A DNA stretch of 64,000 bases, taken from the NCBI GenBank assembly GCA_965116685.1, contig OZ220707.1, positions 1,116,001-1,180,000 on the forward strand. Reading direction: 5' to 3'. The notes beneath the pieces were generated by a model, which saw only the letters and a program-made list of their open reading frames with translations, did not search any database and was not told the origin of the DNA. This stretch comes from Bin80 sp965116685 (GTDB taxonomy: Bacteria; Bacteroidota; Rhodothermia; Rhodothermales; Bin80). Made by a program: the position numbers and the translations under genes. Below, piece after piece: positions 27,528 to 36,989 of this stretch. Numbering within the stretch: position 1 is the first letter of the stretch; each line of letters opens with the position of its first letter.

Positions 27528-30314
27528 TCAACTCCCCCGCTCCGTTGTGTAGGTGAGCCGGAAAGACATTACACGCCCAAGCCTGGGAGCCCCCACAAAT
27601 TCACGGTGGTTACTGTTGAAAAGATTATTGATCCCCAGGTCTGCTCGGACTCCCGCTTTCTGGATTGAATACCCCACACCAACATCCACAATCGTATAGC
27701 TTCCGACTTCCCCAATATACTGCCCTGCAATGACAGGAAAGCCCTTCATAAACCGCCCGGATGCCCTCAGTGATAAGCCGTTCCGGCGCTGGTACTGTCC
27801 TCCAAACTTGAACTTGAAGCCGGGAGCATTGAGCGCCAGTTTCAGATCCTCGGATTCTTCCCCCAGTTCCGTGTGATCAAAGTAGTCGTCACTGATCCAG
27901 GACGCATTCCCGAAAAACATCAATTGATCACTGGCAAGGATCTGGGTGGAAATATCCATGCCGAAGTATCGGAGATTTCCAAAGATGGGATAGGTCAACA
28001 TAAGCTCTGGAAAATATCCTACCCCTGGGTTATTCTCGTTTGTCTGTACAATCGCGATCGGAGTTTCAGTGTCGGGAAGATCATCCCCGGCGACAGTGAC
28101 CAGAATTTCCGCACCTTGCTCTGGCGTCAAGCCCAGTAACCCCAATACACTTGCAATGTCTTCGTTTGCTGCGAATCCAACCGAAATATCCCGGATGAGG
28201 TCCTGTTGCAGATTCGGGACAAGCACAAACGGGGTCTTGGCCTGAAGTGGGCCGATAAAATTTTCCCGCTTCGCAAAATACCCATCCACTGCGAATAGGA
28301 TCTTATCTTGGACAATCCCCTTGTACCCGATCTCCCATGACTGGGTCATTGCAGGCTTGATTGGTTCCAAATCCGGGAGGTCATTCAACTGAGGATTGGT
28401 TATAAGCTCCAATGTACTAAGATTGGGCAGTGCCAAGGCCCCTCGACTGAACCCCTGAACCGGGGTGACTTCCGGCCTTAGGCCCTGCTTCAGAAGAGAG
28501 ATCAATGAGGTAGGAACATTCACCCCTGCCTCCGCCAGCATTATGGCCAGGTCCGCATCCGGGATTGCTGCCAACCCCTCGTAAATCAGTCCGTACATTA
28601 CCCCGGTGTCAATTCCAACGGGAGTCGGCACGCCTTCCATTCCAGGGAGCATACTGGAAGCCACAAGCGCCGTTGGAGCTCCGAGTGTCAAATAGTCCGG
28701 GTTCCGGGCATAGGTGAAGCCACTTGCTCCGCCGCGTGCCCGCACATTGAGTTCTCCAAGAGAAGCAGCAACCAGGTTGAGAAAATAGTCGGTGGCAAGC
28801 GGTGAGGAGAAGCTACGATTGTACGTTGCACGCAGGCTTGACGATGGGGTCGGTTTTAGAACCAATGCAACCCGGGGCGATGCCTGAATATCCGTCACTA
28901 CATTGTTATAGTCTCCCCGAAGCGCGAGCGTCAATTCCAGTCGATCCGAAATCTTTGTGGTGGATTGTACATACGCGCCAAATTTGTCCACATGCTCCAG
29001 CGTCAGGTCCACTCCTGCAATCAATTCCTGCCGGGAGCCAATCGCCTGCGTATACTGTCCCTGCACCGTGTACTCCTCTGAAACTTCTAAAATGAGATCT
29101 CCCCCGTAGATATATGAATCCCGCGAATCAATCGTGTTCACGTAAGCCTGCACAAACAGGGGGCCGCGGGCCAATCGAAGCTGGGCATAGCCGGTAACCA
29201 ACCCTTTGGCCTGAATGGTCCCAATACTGCTGAGCATGGTCCCGTCAAGGTTGGCAATGCCCCCGTTGACCGAAAGAGTGGTCTGACCACTCATGCGCCA
29301 ATCCACGCTACCCGATAATACCAGCTTCTGTTGCCGGATCTCGCGTGCACCATCCACGAACAGTTGTACGGCATCCTCCGGGTCCGGGCACTCACTGAAC
29401 CGCTCCGCTTCGAGAAGTACAGGATCGCATTCCTGAAGCGCAAAATCCTCTACGGTTGCATAGTTGCCAATCAATTTTACGCCAACATTTTTTCCCAGTA
29501 CGGTTGCGACGCGGCCTTGGACATTAAACATGGACCGTTGACCTCCACTTACAGCAATCGTGGTTCCAGGATAGTTGAACGCATCTTTGGAGATATAATG
29601 GATCATTCCCGTATCTCCGCCAGGACCATAGAGTGCGGATCCCGGCCCACGTATCACCTCGATCCGCTCCGTATCAATGGCTAGGCTTGGCATGATGTTG
29701 TGCAGGTTGACCCCGACGGATGCCGCACCAGCCTTCCGGTAATCGGTGAGCACATGGGTCGTCCGAGAAAAGACATTGTTGAACCCCCGGAGTACAATCT
29801 CGTAGCGGTCCACCCCGGTTTGTACCATATCCACTCCCGTCACATTCCGCAATGATTGTGCCATCGTCGGAGCAACATCCAATTGAAAATCCCGCGGAAC
29901 GATCACATCAATGGATGCAGGCGCATCCAGTGTTTTCTCATTCCGGCGCCCGGCCGTCACCTGAATCGGATCGAAATCCGTTCCCGGCACCAAAGCAATG
30001 TTCCATACACGATTCTCATCCGCGGTCAAGGCGATCTGAGACTCCTGGGCCGCATAGCCAACAAAGCTGACGTGCAGTGTATAGGCTCCGGGAGCAAGGT
30101 TATGGATTTCAAACATTCCCTCCGTGTCCGTCGCACGTCCAAGGGTCGTTCCCGAGATGAGCACATTCGCACCGACCAACGGAAGCCCTGTTTCCGAATC
30201 GGTGACCTTGCCGGTAATCGCCCCCACCTGCGCGAAAACAGGCGCAGCAAGAACGCAAACGATTACGCTCGCCAGCAGGGTACGCATCGCATGATGTACT
30301 ATTCCGCGCAACAT
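27528..30314 (-). CDS. TonB-dependent outer-membrane receptor (copy 2)
   Basis: 928 residues. Signal peptide MRTLLASVIVCVLAAPVFAQ (from the ATG at 30287; the ATG at 30314 is nine codons earlier), regulatory-like domain (AITGKVTDSETGLPLVGANV), plug (VTAGRRNEKTLDAPASIDVI, IEVIRGPGSALYGPG) and barrel ending FRLTYTTERGS. It parallels copy 1 throughout, including the shared segment EVTPVQGFSRG / ESTVVEGFSPG and NENNPGVG. Compared with copy 1 it lacks about 17 residues in one loop after the GVDLTLE strand. This points to tandem duplication followed by divergence of substrate loops. Confidence 0.92.
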   Translation of the reverse strand: MLRGIVHHAMRTLLASVIVCVLAAPVFAQVGAITGKVTDSETGLPLVGANVLISGTTLGRATDTEGMFEIHNLAPGAYTLHVSFVGYAAQESQIALTADENRVWNIALVPGTDFDPIQVTAGRRNEKTLDAPASIDVIVPRDFQLDVAPTMAQSLRNVTGVDMVQTGVDRYEIVLRGFNNVFSRTTHVLTDYRKAGAASVGVNLHNIMPSLAIDTERIEVIRGPGSALYGPGGDTGMIHYISKDAFNYPGTTIAVSGGQRSMFNVQGRVATVLGKNVGVKLIGNYATVEDFALQECDPVLLEAERFSECPDPEDAVQLFVDGAREIRQQKLVLSGSVDWRMSGQTTLSVNGGIANLDGTMLSSIGTIQAKGLVTGYAQLRLARGPLFVQAYVNTIDSRDSYIYGGDLILEVSEEYTVQGQYTQAIGSRQELIAGVDLTLEHVDKFGAYVQSTTKISDRLELTLALRGDYNNVVTDIQASPRVALVLKPTPSSSLRATYNRSFSSPLATDYFLNLVAASLGELNVRARGGASGFTYARNPDYLTLGAPTALVASSMLPGMEGVPTPVGIDTGVMYGLIYEGLAAIPDADLAIMLAEAGVNVPTSLISLLKQGLRPEVTPVQGFSRGALALPNLSTLELITNPQLNDLPDLEPIKPAMTQSWEIGYKGIVQDKILFAVDGYFAKRENFIGPLQAKTPFVLVPNLQQDLIRDISVGFAANEDIASVLGLLGLTPEQGAEILVTVAGDDLPDTETPIAIVQTNENNPGVGYFPELMLTYPIFGNLRYFGMDISTQILASDQLMFFGNASWISDDYFDHTELGEESEDLKLALNAPGFKFKFGGQYQRRNGLSLRASGRFMKGFPVIAGQYIGEVGSYTIVDVGVGYSIQKAGVRADLGINNLFNSNHREFVGAPRLGRVMSFRLTYTTERGS

Positions 30315-30580
30315 GAATCAAATCGTGGTTTTGGCTGCTTCGTATTAACCACTTCCATCAATAATTATGCCATTCAATATGAGTTTGGCGCAGGCAAATC
30401 AGTGGGCTAGGTGGGCGGTCAGCCAGGTACTGCAGGTGGCTGCCATGGAGCCTGTTCACTCAACTCCTTTACCCCTTCTAACAACACCAGCGTGTACAAG
30501 GTAAATCGAAGCTATAAAACACATTAGATCTGCAACACTCGCCCCCTCACCGTCCAACATTCCCACGATTAATCTAAATA

Positions 30581-32576
30581 GTGTCTGTCCAGAAAATGCC
30601 TGTGCTCCGGGTCTGTTCCGAGATATTGGGGTTCATTTTGGTTCAATCCGTTTGATTATTGGTGGGGCGGTCGTTTTTGAGACACTTGTTTGTGCTGGAT
30701 TTTTCTGTATTACAGGTATTTCGTATCTACTGGACACACCTCTCGCATCCGCCCGTACGAGCCACTTGATGTTCTTCCTCGGATAAGCGGGATGGCTACG
30801 CCGCGCGCCGCAATCGCTTGCGTTGTTTCTGGAGACGTCTGAGACGCTTTCGTTCCTGATCTCGCACTAGCGTCCCCAACCGGTGGATGTTCGCGGCCAA
30901 TACCGAGGTTGCCACCACACGTTCGAAGCTTTCGCTGCTGGTCTCACGCACCAGTGACAAGCCTCGATGGTTGAGATGGTTCATGCAGGACTCTACTCCG
31001 GCATGCCCCTTCCGTGCGTTCTGGTAAGCCGGGTCATTCTGACGTGCTTGTTCCTCTTGGGTCCGCCCCCCTTTCTTCGGCATGGCCGTAACTTCCAGCT
31101 TTTCATCCAACTGCTTACGCACCTCAGGACTGTAACACGCCCGGTCAAACGAGCAGGTCATGGAGATCCCTGGATACTGTGCCTCCAAGGTCTTCACCAG
31201 GGGAATCGCAATATCCTTGTCGGTTCCCTCCCAAAGAATCCCGTAGCCTAAAACAAATTGATCCTCATCTTCAATCACCGCGACCGGGACCCCCAACTCG
31301 CAGAGGATTCCTGCCTTGCCCTTGACGATCCATCGCGTGAACGGCTTGAAGATCGAATAGATTTTCTCGTGGGTAGGAATCTGCTCTCCTTCAAAGATGC
31401 GGCGCTGGATCTGATCGGAAAATCGCGCAATGTAGTCCAGATACAGACAGAGTTCCTGTTTGGCCTCAAAAATTTCCTGCAAAGTGGCTTGATCTGCATT
31501 GGAACGGGGGGCGGAACGGGCCAAAATCTCCTGCTCCAGTGCATTGATCTGCTCCAGAAGGTCAAGAGATTTTTTGACCATCGCACGACTGCTGCGCAGA
31601 TATCTGCGAACGTTCTTGAGTTTGTAGTCACGCCGCTGACCCTTCCGAGCTGCCCTATATTCCCGGTAGACCTTATTGCTCAGACTTTGGTGTTGCAGCC
31701 AACCATCCATCCCAAATGATTTGCCCACCTTCGCACTGACACGAATCAGACAACGTACCGAGTCCCAGAGCAAGAGCAGATCGGTCGGAAAGCGAACATT
31801 GGTCTTCACCGGTTTCGAGTCGCACCGACATTTGAGCGTCTCGCCCTCGGGTTTGCCGACCATTCGGTGCCCAAGTTTGACCACCAAACAATTGACCTGC
31901 ACCAGCAATTCGGGGGACAGTGCCGATACGTTATCATGAATGGCGGAACGAGTGTAGCGGGTCCGATCGTCCGCTCCATGCCCCAGCATCTGCCACACAA
32001 TATCCATATGGTTCGCCAAAGCGGTCAAAAGATCATAGTTGCAATGCAGCGCCTGCTTCAGGCCGGCCAAAACCAAGATATTCCACACGTCCATTCCGGG
32101 GCGCCCACAATTCTTACGGGTTCCCGGTTTATACCTCTCCAAAAGATCCATCAACTTCAATCGGGTCGGGAGGTCCAGAAAAATTTGTCGGAGCCCATAC
32201 AGAAATACTTGAATCACATCCCGGCTTCTTGGATCAAGCTGGATCTCCTCCATGGAGATGCAATCCATTGATAATTGAAAGTCATACGCTTTTCGCATCG
32301 CAAAAAAAAGTTGAAGATGAACGGCCCGGTTCCACTTATACTCCCATGATCCAGGCATGGATCGACAAACCTGAAGAATAAATTCAGAGTAAAAACCGCC
32401 TTGGGATGCTTCCAGTACAGGTTTTTCAGGGATTGTGGATTTTCCTGAAAATCGCCCACCACCGAGGGGGCTTTAGAAACTCGTGGAGGAAAAATCTAGA
32501 GAATTACGCTAAAAAACGGCCGTAGGAGGCCTACAGGGCACATTTTAAGGATGTTCTGGTATTCCTGGACAGACAC
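30581..32576 (-). mobile_element. ISNCY-type insertion sequence, 1996 bp, with 6-bp target duplication
   Basis: Terminal inverted repeats GTGTCTGTCCAG (30581-30592) and CTGGACAGACAC (32565-32576) are perfect over 12 bp and loosely matched further in. Both sides carry TAAATA (30575-30580 and 32577-32582), the target-site duplication. One transposase gene fills the element. Repeats and transposase look intact, so the copy may be recent and active. Confidence 0.85.
30796..32358 (-). CDS. ISNCY-family transposase
   Basis: Up to 520 residues. The C-terminal signature RKGHAGVESCMNHLNHRG, followed by VVATSVLAANIHRLGTLVRD, is typical of the ISNCY (ISDol1-like) group, where the catalytic core is an RNase-H-like DDE fold; the SFDRACYSPEVRKQL segment probably holds the second aspartate and GVES the glutamate. 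The N-terminal part (PGTRKNCGRPGMDVWNILVL) matches the usual DNA-binding start. The true start may be an internal ATG (MEEIQLDPRSRD). The gene is uninterrupted. Confidence 0.85.
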   Translation of the reverse strand: MPGSWEYKWNRAVHLQLFFAMRKAYDFQLSMDCISMEEIQLDPRSRDVIQVFLYGLRQIFLDLPTRLKLMDLLERYKPGTRKNCGRPGMDVWNILVLAGLKQALHCNYDLLTALANHMDIVWQMLGHGADDRTRYTRSAIHDNVSALSPELLVQVNCLVVKLGHRMVGKPEGETLKCRCDSKPVKTNVRFPTDLLLLWDSVRCLIRVSAKVGKSFGMDGWLQHQSLSNKVYREYRAARKGQRRDYKLKNVRRYLRSSRAMVKKSLDLLEQINALEQEILARSAPRSNADQATLQEIFEAKQELCLYLDYIARFSDQIQRRIFEGEQIPTHEKIYSIFKPFTRWIVKGKAGILCELGVPVAVIEDEDQFVLGYGILWEGTDKDIAIPLVKTLEAQYPGISMTCSFDRACYSPEVRKQLDEKLEVTAMPKKGGRTQEEQARQNDPAYQNARKGHAGVESCMNHLNHRGLSLVRETSSESFERVVATSVLAANIHRLGTLVRDQERKRLRRLQKQRKRLRRAA

Positions 32577-32865
32577 TAAATAGGAAATACGGTCCTAAAC
32601 ATGCCCCTATTATCACCTGTAATTTATACGGAATGTTACCAGTGCCAGTAAATCTGCGCAAATACAGAAACAAAGGAAAAATTACAGCCATCAACAGTAG
32701 CGGTAGAAAATTCTGAATTGACATCTTGTTACCAGTAAGTTTACTCGGCGAATATACACGGACAGAAAATGTACAACATTTTATCGTCGCTGAGAATTTC
32801 ACGCTAGGTACAACTACCGTTGGTTTCTGTTAAATTTACGCAGATTTGCAAAAACTCACGGTAGT

Positions 32866-33252
32866 TTTTGTCCCCAAAAAAAAATCAGTTTTACGAAACA
32901 TCAATTTGCTCCGCGCGCACTAGTGGGCCGGGTTTGGCAGAACTGTTACCGGCTCAGGGTGCGCCTGCGAGCCTCGCAATAATTCCCATAATTTTGGATG
33001 AATCGCCACGCAATAGTCTGTATTGGCTTGGCGAAAACTTCGATTTTTTTGTGATGAATCAAGGATTGGAGTTGGTAATTCCCACGCGGGACAAAAGTAA
33101 ACCTACATGTTTCGTATGATGGGCTGCATTGAAGAGATCTCGGACTTCTTTCGTGGAGGTGTGGGACATGACTTCCGCTGAAGCCAAAACCAACGACTCA
33201 AATGGCTTCCCTTCCTTCCAGCTTTGCATCGCAAGAGGCTGAACCAGGTCGT
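32866..33252. repeat. 387-bp direct repeat, left copy (duplicated purB 3' end and flank)
   Basis: Matches 35185-35571 at a constant offset of 2319 bases throughout, and ends at the first base of the IS1634-family element. It contains the last 194 bp of purB (here 33059-33252) plus 193 bp of downstream sequence. An 83-codon plus-strand ORF in it is antisense to the purB end and is not called as a gene. Read as the left half of a very long target-site duplication. The 32725-32865 spacer to its left holds nothing I recognise. Confidence 0.9.
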
Positions 33253-35184
33253 CTTGACTTCGACGGTTACCTCCGTCACAGGGGTTCTGGAGTGGGATTT
33301 CCGGGAAAACTGAACACTACCAATCCCCCTTTTCAGGGCGGAATGATGAAGATCGAGACCGAATGGGACGCTTGATTTAGGAGGTCGTCCCCTCTTTGAA
33401 CAGTACGGTCTGGCGCTGTATCGTCAGACCGACTGTCTGGTATAGGCGCCCGCTCGTTTCGGTAACCTTCGATGGAAGAAGGTATTCTGCCCGATTGCCT
33501 CGATCACAAATCATGGAGGTTTCCACCGCACCAAGTTCTGCTAAAATCTGCCCTTCACTCAGGCGATGTTTTGAACCAAACCTCGCATTATATCGGTGTC
33601 GGAAGATCCGTAACAGGGCAAATGCAACAAAACAGATTGCAATATGGGCACGCACCCGACGCTCGACCCAGTGAAAGATGGGCCGGATCGCCATGGTGTG
33701 TTTCATCACACGAAAACCTTCTTCAATTCGCCATAACTCTCCATAATGTTGATAGACTTGTTCTGGAGTCAGATCCTCCAGACTCGTCCAGACCCCATGC
33801 AGCCCATCAAACTTCTCATCCCGAACAATCGCTGCTTGATCTAAGCTCACTCCATCCTGCTTCACCTTCAGAAATCGACCACTTCTGCCGGTGCCCTTGA
33901 CCCCCTGTTTCAAACGATTCTTCACCTTCTCAATTGCCTTCTCCCGTGAATGTACATCCCGAGCTGCCTTCTTTGGACAATAGCGCAAAATCAAGCGTCG
34001 ACCACCAAGTTTGTGTTCGGTAACCTTACGACCCGTCGTTAAAACCTTCCAAGACTGTGCCCCGAGAATCGTCTTGGTGTGGAGTTGATTTAATGACCGT
34101 AAACGTGCAGCCACGATATAGTCACAGCCCAGACTTTGCAACAACGCTAAATTCTCCTTGCTCAACATCCCTGAATCGGCAACGACAATCATCCGATCCA
34201 AATCAAAACATTCTTTGAGGCGCGTCATCGCCGGTTCAAGCGTCTTTACATCGGTGGTATTGCCGGGAAAGAGTTCGTACGTGACCGGAAGCCCTTCTTG
34301 GGTTTGGATCAATGCCAAGACCAACTGAACCTTTTTGGGCTTCCCATCCTTGCTAAACCCTTTCTTGCGTAGCTCATCCGGCAACTCACTGGCAAAGCTC
34401 AATGTCGTCACATCAAAAAACAGCACCTTCAGTTTCCCGCCAAGCATGCCGAGCGTCTCGTTGGAGACCAGCTGCTTCATCTGTTCAATTCGGTCGTCCG
34501 TGACGGCATCCATCATCCGATAGAACTTCTCCACCGGAACGTCCACCCCCGCATCCTTGGACATCTGCCGTGCATGGGCCAGTTTACTATCCCCAGGTGC
34601 AGCCAGACGAAGTAAAACCGCTTGCTTGAACAGACGACGAGACATCTTCTGACGGCGATCAAAGACCTCTGTAAACCGCATCTGGTGATACAGGGCCCCC
34701 ATGACCTCGTGAAAGCCCAGACAGATGCGCCGTATTTCCTCCAGCTTCCGTGCATCTTTGATCACCAGTGCCTTCGACTCCCGTTTTTTTCTGCGGGCAG
34801 CCACCACCTCGTCTACATAAGACTCTGCAGGAAATAAGGAGGGTTGCAGGTCTTCTTGGATCCGAGCTAATTCCAGATAGGCAATTTTAACCAGACCGTC
34901 CACTGCATCCGGGTGAACGCTTCCCATGTGTCGGACGATACGAACCCGCGGCTTTCTTTCCTTATTACGGTAGCTCTCAACAATCTGGACAGAGATGTTT
35001 TTCGTGGTTTTTCGTTTGAGTTCTCGGACCCACATGACACAGTTGGTTGGTGAATTACAAAGATACGAAAAATACAATTAAAAAGCAAGACTGAACACTA
35101 CACAGGAAGGCCAAAAAAAAACCTCCCAGAAAGCACGGAAACAGTGGTTTTGTACCTGGAAAAATCGAAACCGTCAAAGTCAGG
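33253..35184 (-). mobile_element. IS1634-family insertion sequence, 1932 bp, bounded by 387-bp direct repeats
   Basis: Imperfect terminal inverted repeats: CTTGACTTCGACGGTTAC at 33253-33270 against CCTGACTTTGACGGTTTC read inward from 35184 (15 of 18 match). These ends coincide exactly with the inner edges of the two 387-bp direct repeats. Inside, a 12-bp direct repeat ACTGAACACTAC occurs near each end (33309-33320 and 35091-35102). IS1634 of Mycoplasma mycoides is known to create long, variable target duplications, which explains the architecture. Confidence 0.88.
33377..35035 (-). CDS. IS1634-family (IS4-superfamily) transposase
   Basis: 552 residues from ATG 35035 (MWVRELKRKTTKNISVQIVE); the frame is open 14 codons upstream. 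DDE residues can be placed: FFDVTTLSF (first D), VVADSGMLSKENL (second D) and the YREK-like LWRIEEGFRVMK (E). The N-terminal SYRNKERKPRVRIVRHMG block and mid-protein ELFPGNTTDVKTL are typical of IS1634 transposases. The gene is intact, so this copy may be capable of transposition. Confidence 0.93.
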   Translation of the reverse strand: MWVRELKRKTTKNISVQIVESYRNKERKPRVRIVRHMGSVHPDAVDGLVKIAYLELARIQEDLQPSLFPAESYVDEVVAARRKKRESKALVIKDARKLEEIRRICLGFHEVMGALYHQMRFTEVFDRRQKMSRRLFKQAVLLRLAAPGDSKLAHARQMSKDAGVDVPVEKFYRMMDAVTDDRIEQMKQLVSNETLGMLGGKLKVLFFDVTTLSFASELPDELRKKGFSKDGKPKKVQLVLALIQTQEGLPVTYELFPGNTTDVKTLEPAMTRLKECFDLDRMIVVADSGMLSKENLALLQSLGCDYIVAARLRSLNQLHTKTILGAQSWKVLTTGRKVTEHKLGGRRLILRYCPKKAARDVHSREKAIEKVKNRLKQGVKGTGRSGRFLKVKQDGVSLDQAAIVRDEKFDGLHGVWTSLEDLTPEQVYQHYGELWRIEEGFRVMKHTMAIRPIFHWVERRVRAHIAICFVAFALLRIFRHRYNARFGSKHRLSEGQILAELGAVETSMICDRGNRAEYLLPSKVTETSGRLYQTVGLTIQRQTVLFKEGTTS

Positions 35185-35571
35185 TTTTGTCCCCAAAAAA
35201 AAATCAGTTTTACGAAACATCAATTTGCTCCGCGCGCACTAGTGGGCCGGGTTTGGCAGAACTGTTACCGGCTCAGGGTGCGCCTGCGAGCCTCGCAATA
35301 ATTCCCATAATTTTGGATGAATCGCCACGCAATAGTCTGTATTGGCTTGGCGAAAACTTCGATTTTTTTGTGATGAATCAAGGATTGGAGTTGGTAATTC
35401 CCACGCGGGACAAAAGTAAACCTACATGTTTCGTATGATGGGCTGCATTGAAGAGATCTCGGACTTCTTTCGTGGAGGTGTGGGACATGACTTCCGCTGA
35501 AGCCAAAACCAACGACTCAAATGGCTTCCCTTCCTTCCAGCTTTGCATCGCAAGAGGCTGAACCAGGTCGT
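35185..35571. repeat. 387-bp direct repeat, right copy (contains the true purB 3' end)
   Basis: Second copy of the 32866-33252 sequence, starting at the first base after the IS1634-family element. Positions 35378-35571 are the 3' end of the intact purB gene. Because the duplication carries the whole gene end, insertion left purB complete on this side. Confidence 0.9.
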
Positions 35572-36685
35572 ATGCTTCTTCTCGCGTCAGTCCGTGGTCA
35601 ATCAGATGCAACATCAATCGTTGGCTGTTATACAGACCATAAGTTGCATCCAGGTTCTTCTGCATGCGATCAGGGTAGACAACTAGGTTTTGAAGGATGC
35701 GTGTCAATCTCAGCAGGGCATAATGTACCACCGTGGTTGCATCGGGGAGAATCACGCGCTCCACACTGGAATGTGAAATATCTCTTTCATGCCACAAGGC
35801 TACATTTTCCATTGCCGCCACCATATAGCCACGCAGTAGCCGTGCACAACCCGTGATATTTTCGCTACCTATGGGGTTGCGTTTATGTGGCATGGCACTG
35901 GAGCCTTTCTGCCCTTTCCCAAACGCTTCCTCGACCTCTCTGACTTCGCTACGCTGCAAGTGGCGAATTTCTACGGCGATCTTTTCAAGGCTGGCCCCTA
36001 TGAGTGCCAGCACGCTCACATAATGCGCATGGCGATCCCGCTGGATTACCTGCGTAGCAATCGGCTCTGGCTTAAGGCCCAGGAGTTCACAGGTGATTCG
36101 TTCCACCTCCGGTGGTGTATGTGCGAACGTTCCGACGGCTCCCGACAATTTCCCGGTTCGAACCTCCTCGGCAGCCGCTTTGAACCGTGTCAGGTTTCGA
36201 CCCATCTCTGCATAGTAGAGTGCAAGCTTCAGCCCGAAGGTGGTGGGTTCTGCATGTACCCCATGTGTTCTGCCCATCATCAGGGTATCGTGATGCTCAA
36301 GGGCCCGGTCATGCAAGACCTTGAGCAGTGCTTCAAGGGCTTCTTCAATGAATTGATTTGCTTCCGCCAATCGTACGGACCAAGCCGTATCCACAACATC
36401 GGATGAGGTCAGACCATAATGGACCCATTTCTTTTCCGGCCCGAGTCCTTCACTGACCGCACGCGTAAACGCAACCACATCGTGCCGCGTAGATTTTTCG
36501 ATCTCGTGAATCCGCTGCAGGTCAAAGGATGCGTTTTCCCGAAGCGTTCGAACTTCATCTTCGGGAATGACTCCGATCTTGGACCACGCCTCACAAACCG
36601 CCAACTCTACCTGAAGCCACACCTCAAACTGGCGCTGCTCACTCCAGAGTTTCTGCATTACCGGATGGGTGTATCGTTCAATCAT
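35378..36685 (-). CDS. purB: Adenylosuccinate lyase
   Basis: 435 residues. Catalyses two fumarate-releasing steps in purine synthesis (SAICAR to AICAR, and adenylosuccinate to AMP). Superfamily signature GSSAMPHKRNP is intact and carries the catalytic serine loop. Other active-site regions: TSSDVVDTAW and GRTHGVHAEPTTFG, with the general-acid histidine. The last 194 bp lie inside the right 387-bp repeat, and the protein end (VGLLLSRVGITNSNP) is natural, so the insertion did not alter it. There is no promoter I can defend in the 300-bp spacer upstream. Confidence 0.97.
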   Translation of the reverse strand: MIERYTHPVMQKLWSEQRQFEVWLQVELAVCEAWSKIGVIPEDEVRTLRENASFDLQRIHEIEKSTRHDVVAFTRAVSEGLGPEKKWVHYGLTSSDVVDTAWSVRLAEANQFIEEALEALLKVLHDRALEHHDTLMMGRTHGVHAEPTTFGLKLALYYAEMGRNLTRFKAAAEEVRTGKLSGAVGTFAHTPPEVERITCELLGLKPEPIATQVIQRDRHAHYVSVLALIGASLEKIAVEIRHLQRSEVREVEEAFGKGQKGSSAMPHKRNPIGSENITGCARLLRGYMVAAMENVALWHERDISHSSVERVILPDATTVVHYALLRLTRILQNLVVYPDRMQKNLDATYGLYNSQRLMLHLIDHGLTREEAYDLVQPLAMQSWKEGKPFESLVLASAEVMSHTSTKEVRDLFNAAHHTKHVGLLLSRVGITNSNP

Positions 36686-36989
36686 ACGCTTCTTAATCTG
36701 GATTTTCTTGAATATACAATCGAGGGGGTTGAACCACTGCAGATTCGGTCATGCACACGCAGTCTTGCCGTCCCTTGAACGCAGTCCTATACCTGACAAA
36801 AATCCACCTGCATTTGTAGACGGCTCTAAGTTATCCGTACTGAAATCCCGGAGAGGAGCAAGTGGAAGGGAAAGGATGGTACGGGGCATACGGGGGCAAA
36901 TGAATAACCGGGAGCACGCCAAGCTGAGACTCGCGTCAACCTTGATGGCAAAGTTAGGCTGAACATTTCGGATCCCGGTGCCCCAGCTC
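36686..36989. other. Spacer between the sigma factor and purB, no gene seen
   Basis: 304 bp. Overlapping ORFs on both strands (36749-37003 minus, 36669-36962 plus) have no family resemblance and run through neighbouring genes. I see no tRNA or strong hairpin. Confidence 0.5.

Larger units (their letters stand above)
30456..32724 (-). pseudogene. Small membrane-protein gene split by the ISNCY-type element
   Basis: Removing the element (30581-32576) and one copy of the TAAATA duplication joins two minus-strand pieces into one frame of 88 codons, from MSIQNFLPLLLMAVIFPLF (ATG near 32724) through GPYFLF at the junction to RLIVGMLDGEGASVADLMCF and a TGA at 30456-30458. The product would have about three membrane segments and a basic tail (VVRRGKGVE). 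Family unknown. The clean repair of the frame shows that the insertion disrupted a real gene. An ORF that runs from 32802 into the element end is a chimera and not functional. Confidence 0.65.

Noticed and set aside
32868..33119. Identical 83-codon ORFs in the two 387-bp repeats (also 35187-35438)
   Set aside because: They run antisense to the purB end and start from a TTG in a homopolymer stretch; their identity only reflects the duplication.
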